A stretch of DNA of 64,000 bases, from the NCBI GenBank assembly GCA_018398585.1, contig JAGTTD010000005.1:11831355-11895354 (forward strand), given 5' to 3'. Shown piece after piece: positions 21,317 through 34,500 of the stretch; positions within the stretch are counted from its first letter, which is position 1, and each line of letters starts with the position of its first letter. The translations under genes and the position numbers were made by a program. Source of the DNA: Simmondsia chinensis. Taxonomy: Eukaryota; Streptophyta; Magnoliopsida; Caryophyllales; Simmondsiaceae. The notes below the pieces were generated by a model. That model was given only the letters and a program-made list of their open reading frames with translations. It was not told the DNA's origin and ran no database searches.

Positions 21317-22387
21317 TGTTGGAAAAATGATACAAGCTGACCTTTAGTTTTATGGGGAAGCTGTATCTCACATTAGAAAATTGTGTGGATGATCTTTCTC
21401 TCAACGGGATATTCATTTATCGAAAAAATATTTTAACCGCACATATTTACTAGTCAAATTTTGTTACTACCTGTTTACATTATGGCCGTTGGACAATCAT
21501 AGCTAATTAAAATTTAACTGATACAATTCATACGTTTTGACCATTGGTGTTGTACTCCATCACTCTAGCCATTTCAGAATGTTGATTACTACATAATTAT
21601 GGGGCTGAAAATTAGTATAAATAGAAGGCAAGGCTCAGTGGAAAAATAATCCATCAAACAACGACATGAGTTTCCTTTTTCTCTCTCTCCTCTTCGTCAT
21701 TTTTCAATCTCTTCTTTGGAATCAAATCTCTCGGCTGGTGCTCGCATTCCATTGTTTTTGTCAGTCCCGACTCTCGTTTGTATTTTGTGCTCGGCTAGTG
21801 GAAACTTAGTAGCATTTCTACCTCCCCATGATTGTACTTTGTTACTAAAACCCTTCACGTTAATGGGTGCCTTTTCTCTTTTACTTGTGATGGAAAAATA
21901 GGAAGAGCTTTGATTGGAAACAAGTATGGGAAGAACTTGGAGAACCAAAATATTTTTTGTATTCTTGGTGTTTTCTGGTCCATTCTTCAATGTTTCTTTA
22001 GCAATCCGATTTTGGGCAAAGTTCAAGGTACTCCTACCCGACAATTAACGAGTGCACGTTAAGAGTCGGATCGGGTAAATCCTGGAGGACGGCCGCCGAT
22101 TATACTGTGTGCACCGGAGCAGCGGCGAAATCGTCTTTTAGGACAGTGGTCTCTGCCACGGCGCGATATCATCCTTTTGTAAGATCTTTCTAATTGCTCT
22201 CTCCTAATTGCATTGTTCGTTGCTATGTTTGAAAATTGGTCAATTTTCTAACAATTATTTAATTGCGATGTTCAGATAATTATTTCTGAATTTTCTGCAA
22301 TTTTCTAATATTTTTGACAGCGGTAATTCAGTATTCTCACAGGAATATTAACTGTATTTTTACTGCTATTAGTGAATCTTTCTAATA
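21317..22387 (+). repeat. 5' LTR of element E
   Basis: Starts TGTTGG. A TATA box AGTATAAATAGAAGG at about 21615-21629 is followed by a CT-rich leader (21670-21715), as in a functional LTR promoter. Both LTR copies keep a 115-codon minus-strand frame (21697-22044 here) of no recognised family. Confidence 0.82.
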
Positions 22388-22881
22388 ATCTAAAAGACGA
22401 TTTTATAATCAATCATGGAAACTCTTGACATTCATGGTTCTTTATGATTATTTCGTTTGATTTTATCTCAACTTTTATGAGTATAAGATGTTCGATGAAA
22501 TGCCTATGTGAAATGTAGAACACAATGAACCAATTTGAATGAACTTACTGATATTAAGAGCCAAAGAAGTGAAAACTAGAGAGGGAAAAAGAATTTGAGA
22601 TTGTATTGTTTTGGTTTTGTTTGGTTGATCTGTTGTTTTGTTTATTGGTTTCTTTGCTTCATGTAAAGTGTAGATCTGGAATGTGTTTGAATTAGTGGGT
22701 TTGATGGGATTTCCTTGTTTAGAATCTGGGCTGAAAAATCAGGATTTTTGTATTACTTATGGGCTCTATTTGGTTAATAGAAAACATTGTTTACGTTGTG
22801 GTTATTATAAAGTTGTGTGAAGAAACAATGAAATTGAGACTGGAAAGAATTTTTATTAAAACAAACAGAGCCTTAAGTGTA
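22388..22881. other. internal region of element E, left part
   Basis: AT-rich, without recognisable protein motifs or a standard primer site. It continues after element F at 31592. Confidence 0.55.
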
Positions 22882-22886
22882 GATAT

Positions 22887-25109
22887 TGTTGGGAAAAGCA
22901 TTAAATTTTGTTGGAAAATAAACTCTGATGTCGACTATTGAGTTCACAATTCTCAACTATGGTCACAACAATAGGCACCCATTAGAGCACTTAGAGTAGG
23001 AGACTCTTCTCTTTACCTAAGCCCCCGGTCGGAGAGTCACGCTTCGTGACACCTCACGTGCGAGAGTTCCAGGGAAGAGGTTTATCTCTATAAACCGTTT
23101 GCCCTAATACCGGTTGTTGAAATGAATTTCATAAATTCTTTCTAAAAATTACGCTGCAGAACAGGTTTAGAATTCATAACTCTAAACCTAGGGTTGATTT
23201 AAAATTCCTAATTTTAAATCTACTGACTTAGATTCATAATTTAAATCATCAGATCTAAATTCTTAATTTAGATCTACAGGCCTTTTACTCTCATACATTC
23301 ATAACAATAGATAAACTTAAGCAGGCATAATAACTAATACTGTAAATAAATAGAAAAGCGAAACTAAAAGAAAAAGGGAAGAAAAAACATGCCTGAAATT
23401 ACTCCAATAAAAAGAAAAACCAGAAAGAATAATATTCTTCAAAACCGAGACTCCGAGACCTTCTACGCAATAACCTCGAACTGCCCGGAGGGTGGGCTCC
23501 AAAAAATATTGAACTGAATCTCCGAAACAATTTCAGAAACTCCAAAGAAATACTTTGACTCTCATAAACTTAATTACCAAAGACCGCGGAATAAGCCCCC
23601 TATTTATAGAAATATTCCGGAGCGAGAAAATATAATTAAAATCGAAAAAGGATTGCACAGTTAACATCAAAACGCGTCGTATCATTCAAATATCCAATTA
23701 AAACGATGCGTTTCAATACACAGTATGCGTGTTCTGGCTTATCCCAACGTGCCACGTGTTGGCATGCTATTGGTCCGCACCCGAAGTCACAGATCCATCT
23801 CTGCTGGCCATTACGCGTGACACGTGTCGGGTATTGACTGGTCAGAGGAGTTCTACACGGATTAAGCCTGTTAAAACTCGATTTTTTTTTTTTTTTTTTG
23901 CTTTGTTTCTCACATGTAAAAATTCATCTTATGAATTTTAATTTTTAAAATTATTTTATTTTATAATTTTTAAATTTTATTCATTTCATTAATAATATTT
24001 GAAAAAATTCATTTACCCATCGTATGGATAAATAATTCATCTTATGAATTCTTTAATATTTTTCTAATGGTAATAAAATACAAAGGCTTGCATAGGGACC
24101 CCTAGGCCAATTTAAATATTGCTCCAAACGGGTTAAATTAAATCATCTCATGATATTAATTTAATTACCATTTAATGAGACTTAATTCCACTAAATAAAA
24201 CTCACTGCACTCTAGGCTTAAATTATTTATTCGATATCTCCCTAATATACTGCATTGATGACAACAACCCCTCCACGAGATGTCCATGACAAAGGAAAAA
24301 TATTACCACTATCATTATCCTTCTCACAGCTTCTCCTTTAGTTACTGACTCGCCCTTCACTAGATAATTCATTTATACTTGAACATATTCACAGTATAAA
24401 TTCCAAATGTCAAACACTTGGAATACTTTGGCCAAAGTTTCCGAACTATTCAAACATTTGCGAATCAACTAAGGGGACATCCGTATCTCATAAAAGACTG
24501 TAGATTCCCTATTGAATACCCTGATCTTTGTCGCACTTCACGCCGCTACCTAGTGTACGTGGGATTTCAGTCATTCGTTTTAGACCTTACTTATAGTACA
24601 CCAAAGTAACTAGCATTCCATGCACAAGTCCAGAATACCCTCAGGATTTAGAGTCGTCGTTCAAACAGTACAATGCGAATCACTCATCTCCGATAGTAGT
24701 CTAGAAATAAGTAACCCACATGGTCCAATTCAGTGTGTCATACACACTAACCTAACACTTTTGGATCTCCATCCACATGACCGAGACAAGCCATCTAAAG
24801 TGTCACGTTATAGTCTTAACATATAAGTGGTCCAGACTTGTCTTCGACTACGAGTCTTTCAAACAGCAATCCATATCATTGTTCCAAGTCTATCTATTGC
24901 TTAGTCTCATAAACCGCTTAGAACAAACATGTAAATTGTAGTCTGAGAACTACACCAATCTCATGGATGCCTCTCGAAAGAAAATCACATGCAGTATAAA
25001 TGCTCAAATACACAAGTTTAACTAGGAAACGACTGGAACTTCAATTTTATTTATTAATTAAAATAATATATCCATAATAAATCTGGATTTTAGAACACTG
25101 TTCCTAACA
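22887..25109 (-). repeat. 3' LTR of copia element F
   Basis: On the minus strand it begins TGTTAGGAACAGTG and ends TTTTCCCAACA. Length is 2223 bp, equal to the upper copy. The stretch at about 23880-23899 is a T homopolymer that differs in length between the two copies. Confidence 0.9.
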
Positions 25110-25125
25110 ATCTCCCACTTGTCCT
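25110..25125 (-). other. polypurine tract of copia F
   Basis: The minus strand reads AGGACAAGTGGGAGAT directly before the 3' LTR, the expected position and composition. Confidence 0.88.
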
Positions 25126-25399
25126 AAATCGAATTTATGACAAAGTCTATACTCACCCCTTTTAAGTCTGAAGCAGAAATCTACAGAGCCTAACCGTTAG
25201 CGAGCACATTTACTCTATTGTGAAGTTAGCAATATAATACTGCTTGACATTCCTCCACTAATGGCTCCCACTCCAAGGATAAAGACATACTTAGACGTAA
25301 AACGTCTATCATATTAATCTGACTGGAAGTTTTAAATTAGTATAACCAACTAGAACCAGCTCACCACCTTGAAAGATGAACATAGGATCCCTAGTTCTT

Positions 25400-26065
25400 C
25401 TCAAGAGCTAGAGAAAACATTTCACTGCCACCTAATCCATTCGAGCCAAATCAGACTAATACCTGCATACTATCCCATAGCATAGCAGACATTAAGTCTC
25501 GTGCACAACATGGCATACCTGAGGCTCCCACTGCCAAAGCATATGGAATATTCCTCAATTGCTCCTTTTATTGAGGTGTCCTAGAACACTACTCAAAAGA
25601 GATAGGGACTCCATGCTATACCTTGACAACATCTTGTCAATTTAAGTGGCTAAAGAAAGACCCAACATCCCACTCTTACGACCTCGCAGAAGCTTAATCC
25701 TAAGAGTAGAGCTGGCTTCTCCTATGTCTTTCATATTGAGCTATCATGACAACCAAGTCTTTACTGCTAACGACCCTCCTACATCATTTTCAATGAGTAG
25801 TATATCGTTGACATACAATACCAAGAAAGTCACTACTTTCTTTTAATGTCGGTTGGACACGCATGATTTGAGCAACAGATTGCACAAAACTTGAACACTT
25901 TATTGCTTCATTGTGGGTAAAAGGATCAGATTCAATGCCACGGTCAACCACTAAGGCCCCCGCTATGAACCTGTCAGGTGTCTTGACAATCCTCCCACTA
26001 CACCTAAGCTTTCGTGTACCTGGAACATTCTTGTTCCTATTAGTAGATGCATTTAATGCTCCCAC
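25400..26065 (-). pseudogene. integrase-RT linker and RT fragment of copia F
   Basis: The frame 26065-25790 has R-C-S-G-R-I-V-K-T-P-D-R-F, the linker before RT in copia, and a D-P-x-x-H-N-E-A-I motif. A deletion then brings in the middle of RT at about 25815: Y-V-N-D-I-L-L-I, a Y-V-D-D box with the first catalytic Asp changed to Asn. It continues in broken frames to about 25400 with M-K-D-I-G-E-A and G-S-L-R-Y-A-M-L-C-T-R. The RNase H end is not recognisable. The RT is inactive by deletion, stops and catalytic change. Confidence 0.82.
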
Positions 26066-26428
26066 TATAACTTAAGTTGTGTGTAGCTGTTCAGAATTAT
26101 TGTCATTTTCCTTTAATACTATTTTGTTTTCGATTTTGCAACTTACTTGCAAAATCCTTCTCTAAGTATTTTGCATTATACTTAAAAAAGACCTTTTAAA
26201 TCAAAACTGTAGAAAAAATCGTCCTTGTTCCTTTTATTTGTAACACCATTCTGCTACAGTCTAACTGGAGTAGAAGGCTGAGATCTCATCTCATTTTGCA
26301 GTTTGAAAATCCAAAAACTCACCCGAAAAATATTCACCACCTTGATCTAATCGCAGTGATTTAACTTGTTTACCTAATTGCTTTTCAACTTCAGTTTTGT
26401 ACTCTTTGAAATTTTCAAAAAAGTCCGA

Positions 26429-26650
26429 TTAATATCTGATTAGGTAAACATATCCATGCCTTGAGTAATCATCACTAAACATGAATAAGTACTCATACCC
26501 ACCTCTTGCCTGAACACATATTGTTCCACATTCATCTATGTGAACTAGCTCAAGCAAGCCACCAACCCTGTTGCTTTTACTCTTCAAGACAGACTTGGTT
26601 ATCTTTCTTTCTATGCAGGATTTACAGACTGGTAATAACCTCAATTCCAA
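26429..26650 (-). pseudogene. integrase N-terminal fragment of copia F
   Basis: The 73-codon frame contains L-P-V-C-K-S-C-I-E-R-K-I-T-K, the tail of the gag-pre-integrase zinc region. Then L-E-L-V-H-I-D-E-C-G holds the first integrase Asp, followed by G-G-Y-E-Y-L-F and D-D-Y-S-R-H-G-Y-V-Y-L. This is characteristic Ty1/copia integrase. The rest of the catalytic core is only partly readable at 26400-26280. Confidence 0.87.
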
Positions 26651-26849
26651 AGCCTCTATCAGTCTATCTTACACCAGTTTTTGGATCCTATTCGAATTAG
26701 TGTGACCTAGACGTTGGTGCCATGTGTAGGCAATATCACATTCAGGGTGTTTTCTTTTAGAAGATTGAACAAGTGAACTTATGTTAAATTCATTTAAACA
26801 ATTACCATGGTTTTGATAAGGAAATATCATGAATAAACAATTGATTCAT

Positions 26850-27479
26850 GTACATTTGCAAATAAACAATTTATTTCTCGTATTAAAATCTCCATTATCA
26901 AAATCAATTGAATAACAATTATTCACAAAACAAGACATAGAAATCAAATTCCTGTGCAGAGAAGGTTTAAATAAACAATTTTTTAAAAACAAAACTCTAT
27001 TACAAAAGTCAAAGCTAACATCTCCTACACTTAAGACCACCGTTATTGTACTGTCCCTGACCATCAGGTACAACACCCATCGTGTAGCCTTTAGCCTAGC
27101 CTGAGCTCTTGTAACATATTACAGATATGGTCAGTTGAACCTGGGTCCACCCATCAGGAAATTGGTGGACTCTTAACTACGCATGACTCAACTAAGTGAG
27201 ATATCAATATACCTTTACCAGATGGCTTAGCAGTCTTTGTGGGAAGAGTAGCTATATACTTAGTGCAGTTTCTTTTCCAGTGGCCTAGTTTTCTTGCAAA
27301 AGAAACACTTTTCTTTTGTTGATTTCCTTATGGACTTGATTGCTACAATAACAACCTTGTCCTTTCCTTTCTTTCTAGCAGGTCCCTTGTGAGTAATAAT
27401 CAAGTCTAACTTATTTTTCAAGGCAAAGTAATTTGGTTCAGTGAGTACATTATGTATTTGCAATCAAGTGAAGTTCCCT
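26850..27479 (-). pseudogene. gag zinc knuckle and protease of copia F, frameshifted
   Basis: At about 27310-27250 the minus strand reads C-F-F-C-K-K-T and, after a one-base frameshift, G-H-W-K-R-N-C. Together these are a CCHC knuckle of copia gag. Downstream the shifted frame continues T-K-Y-I-A-T-L, and then W-V-D-P-G-S-T-D-H-I-C-N at about 27160-27120. That matches the copia protease centre (D-S/T-G), with Pro in place of Ser/Thr. The open frame 27076-26846 (L-F-L-K-N-C-L-F, H-R-N-L-I-S) is the rest of the protease and linker. Most of gag upstream is missing. Confidence 0.82.
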
Positions 27480-29346
27480 AGCCGTATCCATATAAAATAT
27501 TACTGTAAATGCAAACAATCGTATAACTTTCTTATATGAGTCATGTATAATGCAGTGATATATATATTCTTTCAATTTAGCATACACAATAAGTCAGATA
27601 TCCACCGAACTATACTATCATGCATACAATGATGACCCAAACACACCACTCCTTACTCCCCGGCAGCGGGGTCGCACGAAGCTAGTTCACGTGAGAACTA
27701 TTCTCAATTAACCTGTTTTTCTAGTAACTCTTACTAAATATGATTAACTCGCCACTTTACCGTAGTGTCTAACATGACACAACAGAGCTCCTCAGGGAGG
27801 CTAATGCATCAAGCTAGTCAAGTGTAAACCATTACCTAAACCTCCATACAAATACACGAAATACTCCACGGCAGCGTGGTCGCATCGCTTCTCTACACTT
27901 TGGTCTATCCTAAAGAAGTCGAACCCTGTAATCTGCAAACCGACATCCTCCGCAGGGAGATCTATCGATCTACTATACTGCTAGACCGGTAACGGAGACC
28001 TTGAGGTTACAACAATTGAAAACTCGCTCCCACTTGATTTTTATAGCCAGTGGTCTTTAATTATCTTGCATTTACAACCTAAATTATCTTATAATCCCCT
28101 TTAGAATCTCATTCTAAGATCAACCAAAAGTAACTAATTAATTCATTCAAAAACACCATCATTTTCAAGCATAGATTATCTCATAATCTCGCATTAGAAA
28201 TCTCATTCTAAAATTCAATCAATTAATTAATTAATTTTAATTAAAACAATATCAATATTTAATTTAGATTATCGCATAATCTACTTTTCAAATTTTAATT
28301 TCAAAATCAAATTAAAGTAATTTTAAAAACAGTAGCAATTTGTGTTTAAACTATCCCATGGTCTATTTTAAAATCTTATTCAAAAGTTAAACAAGCTTAG
28401 ACAATCCAATAGTCTAGTTTAGAATCTTATTCTAAAATTTAATTAACAAAATTTAAATTTTATTTTAAAATAAAGTTTAATTTAGACTATCTTATAGTCT
28501 ATTTTAGAATCTTATTCGAAAATAATTTCAAATAACTTTTATTTAAAATACATTGATTTACAACTTAAATTACCACATAATTTAATTTTGAATCTCATTC
28601 TAAAAAAGATATTAGTTAATAAAATAATGAACTTAATCATTATGTAAATCAGTATTGACGTCTTTACATTCCAAAATATTTTTTTTTTTAATTACTGGTG
28701 CTGAAGTCAGAGATGACGTCAGCAGCGTTAGCCTGACGCTGACAAAACGGGTTAGAATTTTTTTTTATTTTAAAATTAAAATATTTAATTTTAAAATAAA
28801 TTGAATTTAATCACATTAAATCAATTTTATCTGATTTCATATAAAATAATTAAATCTAATCTTATTAGATCAACTTTCTCCAAACTTATAAAATATTTGA
28901 ATCTAATCCTATTAAATCAAATTTATCCGATTTCGTAAATCATGACTGAGAACGTTACAATCTCTTTATACGAACAACACAATCGCAAATTTATGGATTG
29001 TTTCGAATTAACGATTAATTCGTTAACGATTCAAACAATTTAAATCATCCCCATAAACTATCTAGTTAACCATTAACTCTTTCAACCGATTTAAACAATT
29101 TAAATCGAAACTTTAAAATAATCGAATTAACAATTAATTACTTTAATTATTCAAACAATTTAAATCACAAATACAAATAGTAATCTGAATTAATTACCAA
29201 TTCATTATCAATTTAAACTATTTAAATCGATACGTCAAATTAAACTTACTTTCCTTTTTAATAAAATCACTATTTTATTAAATCGCTAATCTATTTATTT
29301 CGATTTTATTATACCTAGTTATGTATATTATGAATGTAATCAGAAG
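27480..29346 (-). other. long noncoding leader of copia F with palindromic and tandem repeats
   Basis: Between the primer site and the gag remains lie 1.9 kb without coding capacity. At 29020-29230 a motif around CAAACAATTTAAATC recurs about every 60 bases, four times. At 28040-28610 a unit of about 70-80 bases recurs about seven times. It contains palindromes such as TAGACTATCTTATAGTCTA followed by TTTTAGAATCTTATTCTAAA. At 27655-28010 the sequence is GC-richer, with CGGCAGCGGGGTCGCA and a CTCCGCAGGGAG palindrome. The leader may carry packaging or dimerisation structure; that is inference. Confidence 0.6.
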
Positions 29347-29362
29347 CTGGCTCTGATACCAA
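29347..29362 (-). other. primer-binding site of copia F (tRNA-Met)
   Basis: The minus strand reads TTGGTATCAGAGCCAG immediately after the 5' LTR, a perfect plant tRNA-Met primer site. Confidence 0.92.
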
Positions 29363-29363
29363 T

Positions 29364-31586
29364 TGATGGGAAAAGCATAAAAATTTTGTTGGAAAATAAA
29401 CTATGATACCGACTATTGGGTTCACAGTTCTCAACTATGGTCACAACAATAGGCACCTATTAGAGCACTTAGAGTAGGAGACTCTTCTCTTTACCTAAAC
29501 CCCCGGTCGGAGAGTCACACTTCGTGACACCTCACGTGCGAGAGTTCCCGGAAATAGGTTTATCTCTATAAACCGTTTTCCCTAATACCGGTTGTTGGGA
29601 TGATTTTCATAAATTCTTTCTAAAAATTACACAGCGGAACAGGTTTAAAATTCATAACTCTAAACCCAGGGTTGATTTAAAATTCCTAATTTTAAATCTA
29701 CGGACTTAAATTCATAATTTAAATCATCAGATCTAAATTCTTAATTTAGATCTACAGGTCTTTTACTCTAATACATTCATAACAATGCATAAACTTAAAC
29801 AGGTATAATAACTAATACTGTAAATAAATAGAAAAGTGAAACTAAAAGAAGAAGAAAAGAAAAAACATACATGAAATTGCGCCAATAAAAAGAAAAACCA
29901 GAAAGAATAATATTCTTCAAAACGGAGACCCCGAGACCTTCTACGCAATAACCTCGAACTGCTCGGAGGGTGGGCTCCGAAAAATATTAAACTGAATCTC
30001 CGAAATAATTTCAGAAACTCTAAAGAAATATTTTGACTCTCATAAACTTAATTACCAAAGACCTCGGAATAAGCCCCCTATTTATAGAAATATTCCGGAG
30101 CGAGAAAATATAATTAAAATCGAAAAAGGATTGCACAGTTAACATCAAAACGCGTCGTATCATTCAAATATCCAATTAAAACGATGCGTTTCAATGCACA
30201 GTACGCGTGTTCTGGCTTATCCCAACGTGCCACGTGTCGGCATGCTATTGGTCCGAACCTGAAGGCGCGGATCCATCTCTGCTGGCCATTACGCGTGACA
30301 CGTGTCGCGTATTGACTGGTCAGAGGCATTCGACACGGATTAAGCCTGTTAAAACTCGATTTTTTTTTTTTTTTTGCTTTGTTTCTCACATGTAAAAATT
30401 TATCTTATGAATTTTAATTTTTAAAATTATTTTATTTTATAATTTTTAAATTTTATTCATTTCATTAATAATATTTGGCAAAATTAATTTACCCATCGTA
30501 TGGATAAATAATTCATCTCATGAATTCTTTAATATTTTTCTAATGGCAATAAAATACAAAGGCTTGCATAGGGACCCCGAGGACAATTTAAATCTAGTTC
30601 CAAACGGGTTAAATTAAATCATCTCATGATATTAATTTAATTACCATTTAATGAGACTTAATTCCACTAAATAAATCTCGCTGCACTCTAGACTTAAATT
30701 ATTTATTCGATATCTCCTTAATATACTGTATTGATGACAACAACCCCTCCACGAGATGTCCATGACAAAGGATAAATATAATCACTATCATTATCCTTCT
30801 CACAGCTTCTCCTTTAGTTACCGACTCGCCCTTCACTGGATAATTCATTTATACTTGAACATATTCACAGTATAAATTCCAAATGTCAAACACTTGGAAT
30901 ACTTTGGCCAAAGTTTTCGAACTATTCAAACATTTGCGAATCAACTAAGGGGACATCCGTAGCTCATAAAAGACTGTAGATTCCCTATTGAATACCCTGA
31001 TCCTTGTCGCACTTCACGCCGCTACCCGGTGTACGTGGGATTTCAGTCATTCGTTTTAGACCTTACTTATAGTACACCAAAGTAACTAGCATTCCACGCA
31101 CAAGTCCAGAATACCCTCAGGATTTAGAGTCATCGTTTAAACAGTACAATGCGAAACACTCATCTCCGATAGTAGTCTAGAAATAAGTAACCCACATGGT
31201 CCAACTCAGTGTGTCATACACACTAACCTAACACTTTTGGATCTCCATCCACATGACCAAGACAAGCCATCTAAAGTGTCTCATTATAATCTTAACATAC
31301 AAGTGGTCTAGACTTGTCTTCGACTACGAGTCTTTCAAACAACAATCCATATCATTTGTTCCAAGTCTATCTGTGGCTTAGTCTTATAAACCACTTAGAA
31401 CAAACATGTAAATTGAAGTGTGACAACTACACCCATCTCATGGATGCCTCTCGAAAGAAAATCACATGCAGTATAAATGCTCAAATACACAAATTTAACT
31501 AGAAAACGACTGGAACTTTAATTTTATTTATTAATTAAAATAATATATCCAAAATAAATCTGGATTTCAGGACACTGTTCCTAACC
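29364..31586 (-). repeat. 5' LTR of copia element F
   Basis: A 2223-bp partner of the lower LTR. In the first about 330 aligned bases I count roughly 25 differences. The inner end reads TTTTCCCATCA on the minus strand, followed two bases later by the primer site. Confidence 0.9.
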
Positions 31587-31591
31587 GATAT

Positions 31592-34500
31592 GGCAAACGA
31601 TATTGTTGTGGGATGATGTTGTCAAAAATTCAATCTTGATTAAGGGCTATGCATCATATTTAGCTTTTATATGCTTCAAGCCAATACTGAATATCAGATG
31701 CATGGTCTTTAGTCTTTTGTAACTCTCTGGGTGAAACTGTATAATGACATGATCTTGCTTTAACCTGCAAAATAAATCATGTACTCTTAGCCAGATGAAG
31801 TAGAATGAATAAATTTTCCAGATTCGATAAATATGAGCAATGAATTTTCTTTTCCATTCTTCCTTACTTCTTGCTTTATTGCTCTGAGTAATGGGCATCA
31901 AGTGCCAACAAGTATAAAGGATGAGTATAAGGGAATGAAGATATTGTGATGAATGTGTAGGCACACTAAATAAGACCAGACATGCATGCATGAAAGATAA
32001 GAATTTGATGTTTTGAACTTCATACATTTTTCTACTGCTTATGTTGTCATTCGAAGGACCTAATTTTCTAAGTTTATATGAAAAAGATTCAATGGAAATT
32101 AGACCCACATTCATGTTAATCTAAATATAAGTCAGTGAAATGCGAGGGGTGGTGCTTATATGAAGCAAAACTCCTTGCGTTACATAAGAAAAAAAAATTT
32201 TTTAACCATAATCCTTTTCTAATTTTTTGAGTCTACCAATATTTGCTAGTTGCTACTAGCTTGTGTGGAATGTATGGTCGGCTGAGAATCTAGTATAGAT
32301 TGTTGTCTTGGTGGAGCAACTTTTGACTTAAATTGCTCGAGCCTGACTCTGTTGACAGTTGGAGAACAGTTCTTGGTTTGGATCGTGTGTTTTCCAATTT
32401 TCTGTGTGATTGTTGTGGGTAATAGTGTTTAACGCTTGAGATTGATTGTGAACTTGTTAAAATGAAATCTTGAATCCCTTGTGTGGATAGAGCTTGGTAT
32501 TTTTGAGTTTTAACCATGAGATTAACCTTGTATGTGAGAGTTGTTTTTCTTGCATATTTGGAGTGGCCTAAGTGAAACAAGTTGATTCTTGAAAAGGGCT
32601 AATAGCACTTGTGAGTTCTTGGAGATCTATGTGTGATTTTGTGTATTAGTCTTCATATTGATGTATTTCCCATGGCTGTGTTTGAAGCATTGTAAATATG
32701 TTGTTACATGTTACTCGAAATGATAAAAAACATGCTGTTTTAAGTGTTGAAACATGTCTTTTTCAAGCTCAATGTACTGCTACATATTGTTTTGGGCTAT
32801 ATGTTGCTATCCATATCGTCATATATAGATTGTAGGCGGTAAGATGCTGATGTACATGCCATTATGGACTTTTACAAGCTAGATTTTGCAGCACTTGACA
32901 AATACTTATTGTGTCTGATGTGCAACTGCTATATGTTGTGATAATACTACTGCCTAATGTTGCTATCCATACTGGTATTATGCTGGTTTTTAAACTGTTT
33001 TGCTAAATTTTCAGTTTGTAGTTGGAAAAACATGATATGTTTGAGTCATATGTGGGCTTGGTATTTAGCTTGTGTCTAGATATCTTATTTGGGTTACTAT
33101 TTTATGTTGTACGCTTGTGTTGGTCGTTTGAATGACATACTATGACCCTAGTGTTCATTTGATGAGAAGAAAAATCTGGCATCGCATCACAAGCTTAATA
33201 TGCTACGGTAATTGTTAGCATTATGTTTTGGTGAATAATACAACACTCGTCCTGTTATATCATATGTCAATGGTGGACCTTGTCTACATACATTGACTCA
33301 AATGAAAAGTATCGAAGTGCCCTAGTTAAATTGTTGAAGTACTAGTGAAGCATCATGAATGGGTTTACGTTGTAATAAACTTCTTCTCGTATTAGGTGTA
33401 TGATATCGATGAGAGATATTATACTAATGACTATGTATTTAGGCTCGTTAGTGAGCTATATTTTGTGGCGCCTTTCTAAAACCTGCATTGTTTAGCTGCC
33501 CTTAAAGATTGAGTTGGCAGGTAGAAAAATTGAATGGCTTAGGAATGTAGTGTGAGACATTCCATTGTGGGGGAGTTGTAAGAGCACTCGAGGGCCTATG
33601 AGGTATGTTGTCTGATCATAATCTTTTCTGATTACTATGTTTTACCAATGTTTGCTAATTATAGCTAGCTCATGAAAATTGATCATGGTGGAAATATTAA
33701 TTTGGCGATTGTCCAAAGTCGATGTAAATAGGTTGATGATGCTAAGCAATTGGGCTCGAGAGCCTTGCAGAGGCTTGGGTTGCCTTAAGTTGAGGTGTAA
33801 CAGGCAACTTGTGAATTATAGTCTTATGAACCTCTTTCTCTTGATATCACCAAAATTTGATACAATATTGGTAAGACATGGACTACCCTTAATAGTAATA
33901 ACGCATGTACGCTAGGTACGATGAGAACGGGTATATGGTCTTTTTGACCTAACTGGTGATAATGTTTCACAACTGTGATGAGATGTGAAAGACACAGATT
34001 TGCTGTATATATCTTTCGTGCCAACTATATATACGATATGCATATGATACGTGTACTATGTGAGTACTTGGGGTGGAGATATGATCTTATTAATATGTTA
34101 TTTGCTCCACTATTGTGTTATACTGACTTTGTTGAAGTTGGCAGGCGATAGAGCTAGTTGTTTAAAAGCTCGTTGCAGATACTTCAATGTGGGGGTGAGA
34201 ACAACTCGTGATTGAAGTTGGCAGTGGCCGACTCTCAAGTACCGCTTTGTTGTAATACAGTGTGAAATGCCATGTATGATGGTTGAGCTTGATGCTTTAA
34301 CCTAACCCATAGTCCGTGACGGGTGGTGTGGACACTGCACACTTGATGGGTTTGGCAAAAGGAGACCTATTCGTCTCAGGCATAAGATCGTAAATGATTT
34401 ACTCGAAAGAAAGTGATATCACTAAATTGTGTAAGGTCTAAAAAGAACCATGTGGATCCATTGATTGCGGAAACATCGAGGGAGACGGGACTAAAGTCTA

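Larger units (their letters stand above)
22887..31586 (-). mobile_element. element F: Ty1/copia retrotransposon with 2.2-kb LTRs, nested in E
   Basis: Two 2223-bp direct repeats enclose about 4.25 kb. The minus strand has a perfect tRNA-Met primer site next to the upper LTR and a purine tract next to the lower one, so the element reads right to left. The internal order (gag knuckle, protease, integrase, RT) is that of Ty1/copia. The 5-bp duplication GATAT flanks it (22882-22886 and 31587-31591). The outer terminal base of the upper LTR is mutated: it would be T of TGTTAGG on the minus strand and is G. All coding parts are broken and much of integrase and RT is deleted. Confidence 0.9.

Noticed and set aside
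31647..32114. A 155-codon minus-strand gene inside element E
   Set aside because: No recognisable domain, in AT-rich noncoding LARD-like sequence; no second copy supports it.
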